Part shown: positions 41,723 through 50,696 of the stretch, one piece after another
Numbering within the stretch: the first letter of the stretch is position 1
How the letters are laid out: every line of letters begins with the position of its first letter
Assembly (NCBI RefSeq): GCF_015707995.1
Contig: NZ_JAAGRY010000004.1
Coordinates: 21,121-85,120, forward strand
Reading direction: 5' to 3'
From: Microbacterium paulum
Lineage (GTDB): Bacteria > Actinomycetota > Actinomycetes > Actinomycetales > Microbacteriaceae
Length of the DNA: 64,000 nt
The notes under the pieces: model-generated
Told to the model about the DNA's origin: nothing
The model's database searches: none
What the model saw: only the letters and a program-made list of their open reading frames with translations
Made by a program: the position numbers and the translations under genes

Positions 41723-42378
41723 CGCGAGCCTCCAGTAAGGATCTCTTCGAGGACATCCGGGTAGACGCCGAGATTCGTGGGGGCCGTGCCGAACGCCTGT
41801 GAGTAGAGGAGCTGGAAGGGCACGTTGACGTCGAGCACGTGCAGCCCCTCAACATCGCCCTCCATCTGCTTGAGCTGCTCCCAGGCCTCCCGGAAGCTGA
41901 TCGTGTTCGGCTTGGTGCGGGTGAAGAGGATCGACAGCTGGACCGGCTTGATGCTCGCCACCTCGGCCGCGGCTTGCAGCGTCGGAGTCAGCCGAGTCGC
42001 CTCCGACGGGGTCGCCCCGATCGGCATCAGCAGGTGGTCGGTAACCATCAGCGCCTGGCGAAGCGTGGTCGAGTCGTTGCCGGTGTCGATGATCAGGTGG
42101 CCCTCGAATTGCATCTCACGGACGCGCTTGGCCAGCAGCTGGGAGGGCAGGTAGACGACGTTCACCTCGGCCGGCCACACCTCGCCGGCATACTCCGACC
42201 ACTCGAAGCTGGTTCCGTTCGCGCTGTCCGCGTCGACGAGCAGGACCCGCTGCCCCGTGCGCTGCACCAACGCCAACGCCAACATGATCGAGGTCGTGGA
42301 CCGCGCGACCCCGCCCTTGAGGTTTCCCACCGTCAGTCGCAACGGCGTCTGCAACGGCGTCTTCTTCTCAGTCATCAT
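41719..42378 (-). CDS. ParA-family protein with altered P-loop
   Basis: This product of about 219 residues starts MMTEKKTPLQTPLRLTVGN; I place the start at ATG 42378 after GAGGAGCG, although an ATG at 42426 is in frame. The P-loop reads NLKGGVARSTTSIML: the signature lysine of ParA is kept, but the second, Walker A lysine is replaced by arginine. LLVDADSANGTSFEWSEYAG and LIIDTGNDST follow. It is probably a second partition or plasmid-maintenance ATPase. Confidence 0.78.
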   Translation of the reverse strand: MMTEKKTPLQTPLRLTVGNLKGGVARSTTSIMLALALVQRTGQRVLLVDADSANGTSFEWSEYAGEVWPAEVNVVYLPSQLLAKRVREMQFEGHLIIDTGNDSTTLRQALMVTDHLLMPIGATPSEATRLTPTLQAAAEVASIKPVQLSILFTRTKPNTISFREAWEQLKQMEGDVEGLHVLDVNVPFQLLYSQAFGTAPTNLGVYPDVLEEILTGGSR

Positions 42379-42391
42379 CTTTCGCTCCTCG

Positions 42392-43213
42392 CTACGACCT
42401 GCGGCCGCCGCGTCGACGTCGTTCATCCGCGAGCCGTTGCTTCTCTGCTGCGCGTCTCTGCTCGGCCGGGCTCAAGGCTCTAGTCCTCCGGGTGCGGCCG
42501 CTGTTCTTGTTCTGCTCGTACTCGGGTGTCTTTGCTTCGGAAGTGACGGTGAGCACCACGCCGGTGATCGATTCACGGTCGACATCGAGGTTCAGATACC
42601 GGTTCTTCGACTCTGTGCGCAGCCAGTCCAGGGCGCTGCCGCCGGCCTCGTTCACGCGCTGCAGCATGGTGGAGGCGTTGTAGGTGTTGACCTCCATCAC
42701 CCGACCGTTGGCGAATGTCAAGGTGGCGCGCACCTTCTTCTGGCTGTCTCTGGCCTGCCCCTTCGCAGCATTGCGGATCTGCTTCACGATCTCCGCATCC
42801 GCCAGGGACCGGCCCTTGGCGGTCTTCCCCTTCGGCAGTCGCAGCTCGATCTGGCGACCGCCCTCGGCCATGTATGTCGTCGACGTTTGCATGGCGCCAC
42901 CTTGGCGCGAGGAGGTGTACTTGCCGCCCGGGTCTTCTGGGACGACGGTCTTTTCCTTGCTGCCCGCCTTCGCGCGCACCGGAACCAGGCCGCCGGACTT
43001 CAGGCGTCGACGCGGGGGAACGCTTGACGTGCGTCCCGTGGTGGCGAGCTCCTCGAGCGTGGATCGGTACAGCGCACCGCTGGTCTCCCCGTTCAGGATC
43101 TTCCGCACCATTCGAGGCGAACGGTGAAGCTCCGCGGCGATCTCCGTCGTTGACACACCGCGGCCGCGGAGAAAGCGCACCAGATCTTGCGCGGATCGCT
43201 GCTCATCAGCCAC
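42392..43213 (-). CDS. HTH protein coupled to polymerase-like gene
   Basis: This 273-residue basic protein has an N-terminal helix-turn-helix (LRGRGVSTTEIAAELHRSPR, MVRKILNGETSGALYRSTLE) and a middle domain with ATLTFANGRVMEVNTYNAST. The C-terminal stretch is rich in Arg/Ala/Glu. It overlaps the end of the polymerase-like gene by 8 bp and precedes the ParA-like gene by 14 bp. A role in replication or its control is likely from context, but no family is recognised. Confidence 0.7.
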   Translation of the reverse strand: MADEQRSAQDLVRFLRGRGVSTTEIAAELHRSPRMVRKILNGETSGALYRSTLEELATTGRTSSVPPRRRLKSGGLVPVRAKAGSKEKTVVPEDPGGKYTSSRQGGAMQTSTTYMAEGGRQIELRLPKGKTAKGRSLADAEIVKQIRNAAKGQARDSQKKVRATLTFANGRVMEVNTYNASTMLQRVNEAGGSALDWLRTESKNRYLNLDVDRESITGVVLTVTSEAKTPEYEQNKNSGRTRRTRALSPAEQRRAAEKQRLADERRRRGGRRS

Positions 43214-44855
43214 CGACCATCACCTCATCCTGCTCGAGCGCGGCCTCGATGCCGGCCTTCTCCGCCCGCGCCCGGAGTGACAGGCGCTGCTGGATTCTTT
43301 CGGGGGTGACGAAGGACCCGCCGCCGAGATACCCCTGGAGCCGAAGCCGGCCGGTCTTGCCGTCGTCGCCGCCACCGTTGGCGACAGGGAGCGACCAGGT
43401 CGGCAGAGTGCTGGTGTAGATGGCGTCGCCCTGGATGCCGAGCAGCGTCGTCGGGTCGACGGCGAGAGCGCCCGCGGTGTGTAGGCCGAGCGCGCTGGGC
43501 CCATCGAGGACACGAGCACGCGCCCTGCCCCAGACTTGCGCGGCGAGCTCCGGGTGATAGAACGACTCGGTGCGCGCATTGCGTTCGGTGGGCACGTGGT
43601 AGACGAACAGCTTGCCTTGACGCTGCATCCTCGACTGATACTGCGCCGGCACATCGAGTGCGCTCGTGGCAACGCGGGTCTGATCCCGACCCGAGGAGGC
43701 GAACGCGCCGACGCTGTGGAGGATGATCGCACGCAGCGCGGCCATCACGGCTCGACGGAGCATCGGGTGCATATCAGGGTGCTCGTTCACCCGATCCCTC
43801 GCACGCATGATCCGCTCGAAGAAGGTGTCCAGAGGACGCGCCTTCCGGAAGACGATCGCCTCCTGCGGGTCCACGACCCATCCTGCAGCGAGAGCCACCT
43901 GGACCTCGGCCGCATCCGCCCAGGTCTCACCGCGAGCTCCTGGCCGGTTGGGGTAGTACCAGCCGTCCTCGACGCGCTGATGCCGAACCCCGAGGATCCC
44001 GACGTGGTTCCACGTCGACGGCACCTGAAAGCGGACGTAGAACCGAGCTCGCGCGTACGGGTCCTCTTCCAGCAGCTGATACGCGGCGGCGCGGTTCAGA
44101 CGCCTTGCGGGCCCGATCCCGAGTTCGCGACCCAAGGCCGCGTACATGAAGCGTCCATCGACGTAGGCGAACTCGTTGATCTTCTTCTGTTTGGCAGGGT
44201 CCACGAGCGGTACGCAGTCTTCGTGGGCGGAGGCATCGGGACCGGCGACGAGGTGCTCGATGTGGTGCTGGCCGCTGGTTGCGTGGATCTCCTCGGCGAT
44301 ATCCGAGGAGACCGGAACAGGGTTGACGTTCTTGGGGAGCGACAGTGCCCACAGATTGGTGCCGGTCGCGGCGGGGGAGTTGAACATCCGGGCCCGCTCG
44401 TCGGCAGCCTTGAGGATCGCGGCCGTTGTGTCCCACGCGCTGCGCGCCTGGGCCGGAGATAGGGGGATGGTCCCGAACCACTCCTCTGCCGTGCGTACCT
44501 CGATCTTGAACCCGGTGGTCTCGTGCTCGAAGCGCCCAGTAGGCGGCCCGTTGTTGATCCAGTGCGTTCCGGACTTCCACTTCGGCGTCTGCACGTAGAG
44601 CCAGTGCCGGATCCCGGGCTCGGGCTCGGGGCGCTTCCCGGTGAGCATGATCCGATTGGCGCCGAAGCTGGCGGCCGTGTCGAGCAGATCGGTCAGGTTG
44701 GGATTCTTGCGCCGGTCACCGATGACCGGGCGCACGGAGGCTCCATCTTGGGTGACGCCTTGGCCAGTCGTGTGGTCGACCCAGATCGTGGGAACATCCT
44801 TCGGCACCCAAGGCTTCGGGCGGTAGTCGAAGTCCTCCATACCCGTCACCTCCAT
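43206..44855 (-). CDS. Divergent family-B DNA-polymerase-like protein
   Basis: In this 549-residue protein the middle and C-terminal parts follow the palm layout of small family-B polymerases such as phi29 DNA polymerase. The elements are motif A-like EFAYVDGRFMYAA (Asp233, Tyr238), a GETWADAAEVQVALAAGWVV / FFERIMRARDRV segment, motif B-like RAIILHSVGAFAS (375-387), HPELAAQVWGRARARVL, and motif C-like LLGIQGDAIYTS (Asp477). Motif B has Arg for the usual Lys, and motif C keeps only one of two Asp, so activity is uncertain. It forms one operon with the HTH and ParA-like genes. The call rests on motif order seen by eye. Confidence 0.6.
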   Translation of the reverse strand: MEVTGMEDFDYRPKPWVPKDVPTIWVDHTTGQGVTQDGASVRPVIGDRRKNPNLTDLLDTAASFGANRIMLTGKRPEPEPGIRHWLYVQTPKWKSGTHWINNGPPTGRFEHETTGFKIEVRTAEEWFGTIPLSPAQARSAWDTTAAILKAADERARMFNSPAATGTNLWALSLPKNVNPVPVSSDIAEEIHATSGQHHIEHLVAGPDASAHEDCVPLVDPAKQKKINEFAYVDGRFMYAALGRELGIGPARRLNRAAAYQLLEEDPYARARFYVRFQVPSTWNHVGILGVRHQRVEDGWYYPNRPGARGETWADAAEVQVALAAGWVVDPQEAIVFRKARPLDTFFERIMRARDRVNEHPDMHPMLRRAVMAALRAIILHSVGAFASSGRDQTRVATSALDVPAQYQSRMQRQGKLFVYHVPTERNARTESFYHPELAAQVWGRARARVLDGPSALGLHTAGALAVDPTTLLGIQGDAIYTSTLPTWSLPVANGGGDDGKTGRLRLQGYLGGGSFVTPERIQQRLSLRARAEKAGIEAALEQDEVMVGG

Positions 44856-44880
44856 GACCTTATATTAGTTAAATTATATT

Positions 44881-44900
44881 GCAATTTGCAAGCAAATTTC
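44881..44900. repeat. Dispersed TTGCAAGCA/TTTC repeat, site D
   Basis: GCAATTTGCAAGCAAATTTC lies 26 bp upstream of the polymerase-like gene start in a short AT-rich stretch (TATATTAGTTAAATTATATT). It is related to sites A, B, C and E. Confidence 0.5.
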
Positions 44901-44933
44901 ATGGCGCGAAAATAGTGCTGCCCGACGGCGGGA

Positions 44934-45167
44934 TCAGGATGCCTTCGCCTCGAGTGTCGTGACCCTGGCGCGGAACGCCTTCTGGGTCTTGCGCAGGCCC
45001 GTCTCCGTGATGCCGAGCAGCGCCGCGATCTCGCGGAAGGTCAGGCCAGCGGCCCGAGCCTCTTCCACGAGCCGCCCTCGCTTCTCGAGTAGCTCGTCCG
45101 TGCGAGCGATCTCTTCTCCGACCTTGGTGATCTCTCGGCGGATGCTCTCAACGTTCTTGTTCGCCAT
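44934..45167 (-). CDS. Small coiled-coil HTH protein
   Basis: This 77-residue protein has an N-terminal coiled coil (VESIRREITKVGEEIARTDE) followed by a helix-turn-helix (GLTFREIAALLGITETGLRK). Such proteins are common small plasmid regulators. It is followed by the polymerase-like operon on the same strand. Confidence 0.7.
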   Translation of the reverse strand: MANKNVESIRREITKVGEEIARTDELLEKRGRLVEEARAAGLTFREIAALLGITETGLRKTQKAFRARVTTLEAKAS

Positions 45168-45328
45168 AGAACCATGTTACGGAACCATGATGCGCAACCA
45201 GGAAGCGGCATGGGCGTGTTGTGCCCCGATGTCAGCGTGAATCGACCTCGGATCGTCTCCGGTACGTGGTTACATTCATGAAAGGGCCGGCGTCTGTTCG
45301 GGCCCGCAGCGAAGACACAGGAGAGCCG

Positions 45329-45859
45329 ATGACCCAGGGTCGCGGAGGATCCACGCCGCGGATCAGCAGCGAGGACGTCGCCAAGAAGATGGGCGTTTCG
45401 CTGAACACCGTCTACGTGTACCGGAGCAACGATCGATCGAAGCTGCCGGGACCTTTACGGTTCCCCGACCCCGTCGGGTACGACGGTCGCACCGCGCTGT
45501 TCGACGAGGCGGAGATCGACGCCTACATCGAGGCCCGTTCACAGCGCCGCGGGGTCGCCGGGCGACCCCCTCGCACGGCGCAGCCAAGCGATAGTAACGA
45601 TGCCCCGTTCGCCACCCGCGTGCGACGAGCGGTGGCAGGGGGCGCCGGCGAACCTGACGTGTCCACCCTCCGACAGTTGGCCGACCAGTTGTCGCTGAAC
45701 ACCGTCACCCTCGGCGAGCGACTGCGCGGCCGAACCGCCTGGAAGCCTGAAGAGCTCGTCGCGCTCGAGCAGCTCCTCTCCATCGCCACAGCCGACGCGA
45801 ACGATCACGTAGAGCGGGCGCGCGCGCAACGGCGCGCCGCGCGGAGCTCCAAGGCATGA
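45329..45859 (+). CDS. Double-HTH excisionase-like regulator
   Basis: This 176-residue protein starts at ATG 45329 behind CAGGAGAG. A MerR/excisionase-like HTH is near residues 15-75 (SSEDVAKKMGVSLNTVYVYR, ALFDEAEIDAYIEAR), with a GRPPR hinge and a second helical domain (TLRQLADQLSLNTVTLGERL). It is paralogous in order to the protein at 47007-47543. A GTTACATTCATGAA element lies 55 bp upstream. It is coupled to the next gene by ATGA. Confidence 0.72.
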   Translation: MTQGRGGSTPRISSEDVAKKMGVSLNTVYVYRSNDRSKLPGPLRFPDPVGYDGRTALFDEAEIDAYIEARSQRRGVAGRPPRTAQPSDSNDAPFATRVRRAVAGGAGEPDVSTLRQLADQLSLNTVTLGERLRGRTAWKPEELVALEQLLSIATADANDHVERARAQRRAARSSKA

Positions 45860-46479
45860 CGTCGCTGCCCGATCCGCCGGCAGGCGTCCGGAGAGCTACG
45901 AACTGCGATCGGCTCCGTCAGTTCGGGTGGGTGCTCCGATCCCTCTTGTGGCAGCGGGTGTTCACCACTCACACGACGGCTGGTCAGCGAGCGTTCTCGA
46001 CCCTCCTCCTCCTCCTCGGCGTCGCTTTCGTCGCAATCGGGGTGAAGTACGGACTGACCGTCCTCGCCGCGGCCGCAGTGAGCATCGCCGTCCTCCTCCT
46101 CCTGGTGGCGCTGCTGATGAGGTCACGGAGCCGGCAGACGCAACGCGTCACCTACGTGCTCGAGGACGGCACTTCGACAATGACGATCCACGCCACCAGC
46201 GAGTACTGGACTATCACCGATCACAACCGGGCGCCACGAGCCAAGGGAGCCGGTGAGCGGCTCCAGAAGCTACTGCTGGCCGTCGTGGCGACGGCTGCCG
46301 ACGCGGCCGATGTCGGGATCAAGCTCACCGCATCCGCCCCCATCCTGGCCGCGAAGTACGCCGAGAGGCTGCCGGGGCTGATCGAGGTCGGGCCCGCCTT
46401 CCCCTACGGCGTCGCGATGTACCGCCCCAGTCCCAGCCAGCGCAAGAAGCTCACGGAACCCAGCCGCGCTGAGGTCTAG
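45856..46479 (+). CDS. Two-helix membrane protein with cytoplasmic domain
   Basis: This 207-residue protein has two adjacent membrane helices (about 46-90: AFSTLLLLLGVAFVAIGVKY, VLAAAAVSIAVLLLLVALLM) and a C-terminal soluble domain with TYVLEDGTSTMTIHATSEYW and GIKLTASAPILAAKYAERLP. It is translationally coupled to the HTH gene upstream. Family unknown. Confidence 0.65.
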   Translation: MTSLPDPPAGVRRATNCDRLRQFGWVLRSLLWQRVFTTHTTAGQRAFSTLLLLLGVAFVAIGVKYGLTVLAAAAVSIAVLLLLVALLMRSRSRQTQRVTYVLEDGTSTMTIHATSEYWTITDHNRAPRAKGAGERLQKLLLAVVATAADAADVGIKLTASAPILAAKYAERLPGLIEVGPAFPYGVAMYRPSPSQRKKLTEPSRAEV

Positions 46480-46955
46480 GAACCCGCAGCCAAGGCGCGC
46501 AACCCGGACCGGATCACCTCGACTGCGGTGAGAAGCGAGTCGGGAGCAGCCCGCAGCCGCTCAACCTCGGCCATCAATTCCTGGACCGACTCGTGCGGAA
46601 CGAGCGATCGCAGCACAGGATCCCGCAGCGCCGGCGGGATCTCCGCGATCATCCACACAGGCCCATCGAACGAGTACTCGCGCTGCCCCGGGAACCTCCG
46701 CAACACCGCGTACACCTCGCCGTGCAGCACCGAGATTCGCCACTCAGAATCACCGATGCCCTCCGAGAGGCGAAAGCCGTCGGCGACATCCCACCCGCCG
46801 AGGTCTCCTGTCACCCCGTTGGTGGCCTCTCGACGTGGATCCTCGGCGAGGAACACGAACGGGTTGGGGTAGACCACCACCCCATCCGGTGCGGCGGATG
46901 CAAAGCGAGGAATCGACATGCCGACCATCATTTCACCCGGCGGCGTCGCGCTCAT
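46476..46955 (-). CDS. Hypothetical protein (159 aa)
   Basis: This soluble protein carries PRFASAAPDGVVVYPNPFVF near its start, a middle segment SEWRISVLHGEVYAVLRRFP and a C-terminal helix (ESVQELMAEVERLRAAPDSL). The start may be one of several Met codons within the first 13 residues. It overlaps the end of the opposite-strand membrane protein gene by 4 bp. No family recognised. Confidence 0.6.
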   Translation of the reverse strand: MSATPPGEMMVGMSIPRFASAAPDGVVVYPNPFVFLAEDPRREATNGVTGDLGGWDVADGFRLSEGIGDSEWRISVLHGEVYAVLRRFPGQREYSFDGPVWMIAEIPPALRDPVLRSLVPHESVQELMAEVERLRAAPDSLLTAVEVIRSGLRALAAGS

Positions 46956-47006
46956 TTGGTATCCTCGTGCATTACGAACCTTCCAATAGTCGATCGGAGA
47001 ACAGGA

Positions 47007-47543
47007 ATGGTTTCAGAGCTGACGATCCCGTTGGAGGACGTCGTCCGCCCAGAGTTCGTGACCTACCTGCAAGCCGCGAAGATGATCGGGGTTCGGCACG
47101 ACACGGTGCGCGTCTACCAGACACGCTCCCGTGCCCTCGAGGCGAAGGGGAACCCGTCCGGCGTACCTCTGTTCCCCAAGCCCATGCGCATCGAAGGGTT
47201 CCGTGGCACGGCGGTCTTCCACCGCGCTGAGATCGAGGCCTACATCGCCGCGCAGCAGAACCGAGAACCTAAGACGGTGGGTCGCCCTGCACGGAACACG
47301 GTAGGCCGCCTCGACTGGGATACGAGCAAGAAGGTCAGCGCCTCGGTGCAGGAGCAGCTCGCGAAGAAGTCGATGAGCGCGTTCGAGGCAGCGCGTTCGA
47401 TCGGCGTCGGCGCCGGCCCCTTCCGATCCCGCCTGCTGGGGGAGGTTCGCTGGCGTGACGAGGAAGTCCAGGCCCTCGAGAAGCTCCTCGGAGCGAAGCT
47501 GCTGAAGAAGCCGCGGTCTACGAAGGGGACGACGGCACCATGA
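47007..47543 (+). CDS. Double-HTH regulator, paralogue of 45329
   Basis: This 178-residue protein starts at ATG 47007. It has an excisionase-like HTH (TYLQAAKMIGVRHDTVRVYQ, AVFHRAEIEAYIAAQ), a GRPAR hinge and a C-terminal helical domain (FEAARSIGVGAGPFRSRLLG, VQALEKLLGAKLL). Domain order and the hinge match the protein at 45329-45859, indicating an old duplication. Confidence 0.7.
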   Translation: MVSELTIPLEDVVRPEFVTYLQAAKMIGVRHDTVRVYQTRSRALEAKGNPSGVPLFPKPMRIEGFRGTAVFHRAEIEAYIAAQQNREPKTVGRPARNTVGRLDWDTSKKVSASVQEQLAKKSMSAFEAARSIGVGAGPFRSRLLGEVRWRDEEVQALEKLLGAKLLKKPRSTKGTTAP

Positions 47544-47589
47544 CCCGGCGAGCTGATCGCCTGGGATCGTGGTGCTCCTGCGTGAAGCC

Positions 47590-47720
47590 ATGACCGGATT
47601 GCGCGTCGCCGAGGGCGTCGACCTCCCCCTCGACTTCATCACGAGCTCCAACGGCATCCTCGCCAAGAAGGGCGCAGGCAAGACCAGCGCGGCCGTTGTC
47701 CTGCTCGAGGAGATGCGCAG
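47590..47720 (+). pseudogene. HerA/FtsK-like ATPase, truncated after Walker A
   Basis: From ATG 47590 the frame gives MTGLRVAEGVDLPLDFITSS and then NGILAKKGAGKTSAAVVLLE, a clear P-loop of the HerA/DUF87 type. The family match stops after EEM and is replaced by an IS30 transposase tail, so only the first 40 or so residues of a much longer ATPase remain. Confidence 0.65.
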
Positions 47721-47830
47721 CGCGTCGCCGAGGACCTCAACGAACGTCCACGCAAGACGCTCGATTGGGACACTCCAGCCGAACGACTTGTCCGGGACCA
47801 GCATGGGCCGGATCAGAGATCGACCGCTCC
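47721..47830 (+). pseudogene. IS30-family transposase 3' remnant
   Basis: The plus strand in a different frame reads VAEDLNERPRKTLDWDTPAE followed by RLV, the conserved C-terminal signature of IS30 transposases (LN.RPRKTL.W.TP). The rest of the element is gone. It joins the truncated HerA-like gene directly, marking a past insertion-deletion. Confidence 0.72.
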
Positions 47831-47831
47831 C

Positions 47832-50405
47832 TCAATCGCCCGGACGGATCCTGCTCTGGGTGAGCCTGTCGATGACCTGGCTCGGCAGGCAACCGTTGTC
47901 GGTGAGAACAGCGCGCACGTGCTTCTTCTGGTTGGCCTCTGACAGCTTGCCGGTCGCAGTCGACAGCAGGTCCGCCCACACCATGCCTACGTCAGCGGCG
48001 ATCCCGTTGACGACGTCAGGGGTGCTCAGGTAGACGCTCGGCCCCGCGATGCGAGCGTGCTGCGGGTCGACAGCCAACCGGTCGGATAGCAGGATGATGG
48101 GGCTGCCGGCGGGCGCGTGGTCGGCGCCACGGTCAGCGGCAAGCTGATCCATCTGCGTGTTCGCCTGCCGGATGTCCTTAACCGGCAGCAACCCGTCGTC
48201 GTGCTCCTCCGACTTCGCCTCCACCGTCATCCACATCGCAGTACCCCACTCCCACGCGGAGTCCGCACGGGCTTGACCGCTCGGCTTCTCCGCGGCGGCT
48301 CCGAGGAACAGCCCGAGACTGGTAAGACCACGCTCGTACTGCGTCGCCTCGTCCTGCGCGAGATCCGCCTGCATCTCCGCAAGCCGAGCCTTGATCGCGC
48401 CGGTCTTCAGCTTTCCCCGCAGACGCGCCACGATCGTGTTCACAGCCACGACGTCCATCGGCTCCAAGTCCGTCTCCGGTGCACCCGGCAACGGCATCAT
48501 CTCCCGCAACCACGTCCCACGGTTCGCGGCCTTCCCCGCATCCCGGATCAGGTCACGCGCCTTCGAGCGCTGCGTCTCATCCTGGGCACCCAAATGCATC
48601 CACACGCCAGCGATGTATAGCAGGATGCCCCGGTAGCCGCGCGTGGCCTCCGGTCCGACCTGCACGACCGCCTCCTGCAGCTTCTCGCTGGCCGCGACCC
48701 ACTCGCCGGCGTAAGCGAGCTGCCACGCCTCCACCTCCAGCGGTGCGGCCTTGCCGAGAGGCTCGGCAGCGGCCGGCTCGACCTTCTTCACGTCCTCGAG
48801 GAACTCAGCGACCTTCTCCTCGCCGTACGTGCGCCAGTCCTGGTCGTGCTCGAGGAACGTCTCAACGTTCTCGATGATGTCGTCCGCGTCGACACCCTTG
48901 CTGTTCTCCCACCCGAATAACACCTCGGCCTGCAACTCCGGCTCCAGAGCGGCGATGTTCTCCGGGCGCGCAAAGTACTTCGTGAGATCGGTGCCGCGGA
49001 TGACGACGACCGCGAAGTCGTTCGGGCCCCGCGTGCTCCCACCTGCCCCCTGCACGATCCGGGTGCGGATCCGCTCCGACAGAGCTGAGTTCGCTTCCGC
49101 CCGCTCGCTCAGGAACCGCTCCTGCAGCCCGACAGCGTCCGGTTTCCCATCCAGGACGACGATCCGGCACGCATCGTCAGGCAGGTCCATGCCGTCGTAC
49201 CGGTTCGCGAGCCCGAGCACGCCAGTCTTCGCCTTCGCGAACGCGAGGAGACCTTGCTTCTCTAGCTCATCCTTCCCGAGCACTGGGACGTCCTCACCGG
49301 CGAGCTCGGCTGCCGCTTCCTTCGCACGGTCTACGGTGTCCTGGCTGAGCACGAGGGCCTTGTCGGTGAGCGCGACGATCCGCTTGGTGAGCGTCAGGCT
49401 GTCGCCGCCGGCGACGAGGTCTGGGAACACGAACAGGCGTCGACCCGATCTCGGCGCCGTCTTCGACTTCAGCGGCATCCGGACGATCGGCGTGCGCCCG
49501 AACGCGCGTTCCAGCTCACCCCCAGACCCCAGAGTCGCGGACAGGTAGATTCGCTGCCCGGCCTGCGCGAACACCCTGCTTTCCGACGTAGGCGGGACCA
49601 TTGGGCGGATCTGGATGCCGCTGTACGACAGGTACACGAGGGCCGAGTCGAACCCGGCACGGATCATCGCGTGGTCGTACTTGTGCGGCCTCCCGAGCTT
49701 CGCCAACGTCGCATCGAGGACCTTCAACGCTGCCGGGTCGACGGCGGGGACGATGAGACGCACCGCATGATGAGAGCCAGGGTCCGGCGCACCTTCCAGG
49801 CGTTGGTACTGGATCCCCGACAGGAACGGCTTCAACGCTGCCAGCACCGCAAGGTACGCGGTCTCATCCTTGGAGCGGCGGATGTCGACGCCGTGCTTGT
49901 GGCCGACGAACTGCTCCGCTGCGTGCGCGTCATCGAAGATGAGGAGCCGGGGGACGGGCACGTACGGACGGCTGTTAAAAATGGAGCTGTACGTGGTGAG
50001 ACCGATCATCTCGCCCGCCTCGACGGCCATCTCCGCGAGCGGATCCCAGTCGTCATGCTTCCCGATGAGAAGACCGACCGGGACGCCCTCGCGCCTCGCC
50101 GTCTTCGCGACCTGCTTCGCGAGTTGCGTAGTCGGCGTCGCGTACAGGACCGGGCCCTCACCTTTCCGGCGCACCCACTCACCGATCAGCAGGCCAGGAA
50201 GCGTCTTCCCAGTGCCGGTCGGTAACTCGAGAGCGAGGTCAGGGGTCTTCGTGTGCTCCTCCGCATACGAGCGGATCACATCACCCTGGTGCAGCCACAG
50301 CCCGGGCACGGCCTTGCTGGTCCGCGGCATCGTCGGGCTGAGGTACATCTCCTCAGGGGTGTCGAACTGCTGGACAGCCTTCTTGGTCTTGCCGACGAAC
50401 GCCAC
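47832..50405 (-). CDS. DEAD/DEAH-type helicase with C-terminal nuclease-like domain
   Basis: This 857-residue SF2 protein has Walker A LELPTGTGKTLPG near residue 60, motif Ia-like YATPTTQLAKQVAK, motif II RLLIFDDAHAAEQF (DDAH) and motif III IYLSATLGSG. A second RecA lobe contains LGLANRYDGMDLP and QERFLSERAEANSALSERI. The C-terminal region carries WEWGTAMWMTVEAKSEEHDD and PVKDIRQANTQ, an E-x-K arrangement typical of restriction-like nucleases. Helicase-nuclease proteins beside HerA-type ATPases are often phage-defence parts. That role is inference here, and the ATPase is broken. Confidence 0.78.
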   Translation of the reverse strand: MAFVGKTKKAVQQFDTPEEMYLSPTMPRTSKAVPGLWLHQGDVIRSYAEEHTKTPDLALELPTGTGKTLPGLLIGEWVRRKGEGPVLYATPTTQLAKQVAKTARREGVPVGLLIGKHDDWDPLAEMAVEAGEMIGLTTYSSIFNSRPYVPVPRLLIFDDAHAAEQFVGHKHGVDIRRSKDETAYLAVLAALKPFLSGIQYQRLEGAPDPGSHHAVRLIVPAVDPAALKVLDATLAKLGRPHKYDHAMIRAGFDSALVYLSYSGIQIRPMVPPTSESRVFAQAGQRIYLSATLGSGGELERAFGRTPIVRMPLKSKTAPRSGRRLFVFPDLVAGGDSLTLTKRIVALTDKALVLSQDTVDRAKEAAAELAGEDVPVLGKDELEKQGLLAFAKAKTGVLGLANRYDGMDLPDDACRIVVLDGKPDAVGLQERFLSERAEANSALSERIRTRIVQGAGGSTRGPNDFAVVVIRGTDLTKYFARPENIAALEPELQAEVLFGWENSKGVDADDIIENVETFLEHDQDWRTYGEEKVAEFLEDVKKVEPAAAEPLGKAAPLEVEAWQLAYAGEWVAASEKLQEAVVQVGPEATRGYRGILLYIAGVWMHLGAQDETQRSKARDLIRDAGKAANRGTWLREMMPLPGAPETDLEPMDVVAVNTIVARLRGKLKTGAIKARLAEMQADLAQDEATQYERGLTSLGLFLGAAAEKPSGQARADSAWEWGTAMWMTVEAKSEEHDDGLLPVKDIRQANTQMDQLAADRGADHAPAGSPIILLSDRLAVDPQHARIAGPSVYLSTPDVVNGIAADVGMVWADLLSTATGKLSEANQKKHVRAVLTDNGCLPSQVIDRLTQSRIRPGD

Positions 50406-50489
50406 AGAATGCTCCTCTCACGCCGACAGCTCCGCTAATCGAACTGAGCGCTCAACATAGTCTGGCGTAGGCGCGCGTCTCGCCACCGG

Positions 50490-50685
50490 TCATGGGAGTC
50501 GGCGGGAACCGCCGCCCGGCCGGAGTGCGTCGAGCCATGCGTCGATGACACTAAACGGGACCGGCTCGAATCCAAACGCGTCGACGCCAACGTGGAACTG
50601 GTTGCCGCTCGCTCCCGCGACTCGTGAATGTGTGACCGTGGATCAGCGCCACGCCGTTATCGATCGGGCGCCGAGAGATGTGTCG
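50490..50685 (-). pseudogene. Metallophosphoesterase C-terminal remnant
   Basis: The minus strand reads DRHISRRPIDNGVALIHGHT in one frame and NQFHVGVDAFGFEPVPFSVI in another, the adjacent GHT and C-terminal motifs of calcineurin-like phosphoesterases. At least one frameshift separates them. The upstream part is replaced by IS21 sequence. Confidence 0.55.
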
Positions 50686-50696
50686 GTCGAAATTCT

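Noticed and set aside
49671..50460. Plus-strand frames opposite the helicase N-terminus
   Set aside because: Antisense of the helicase P-loop and motif II region, with no independent features.
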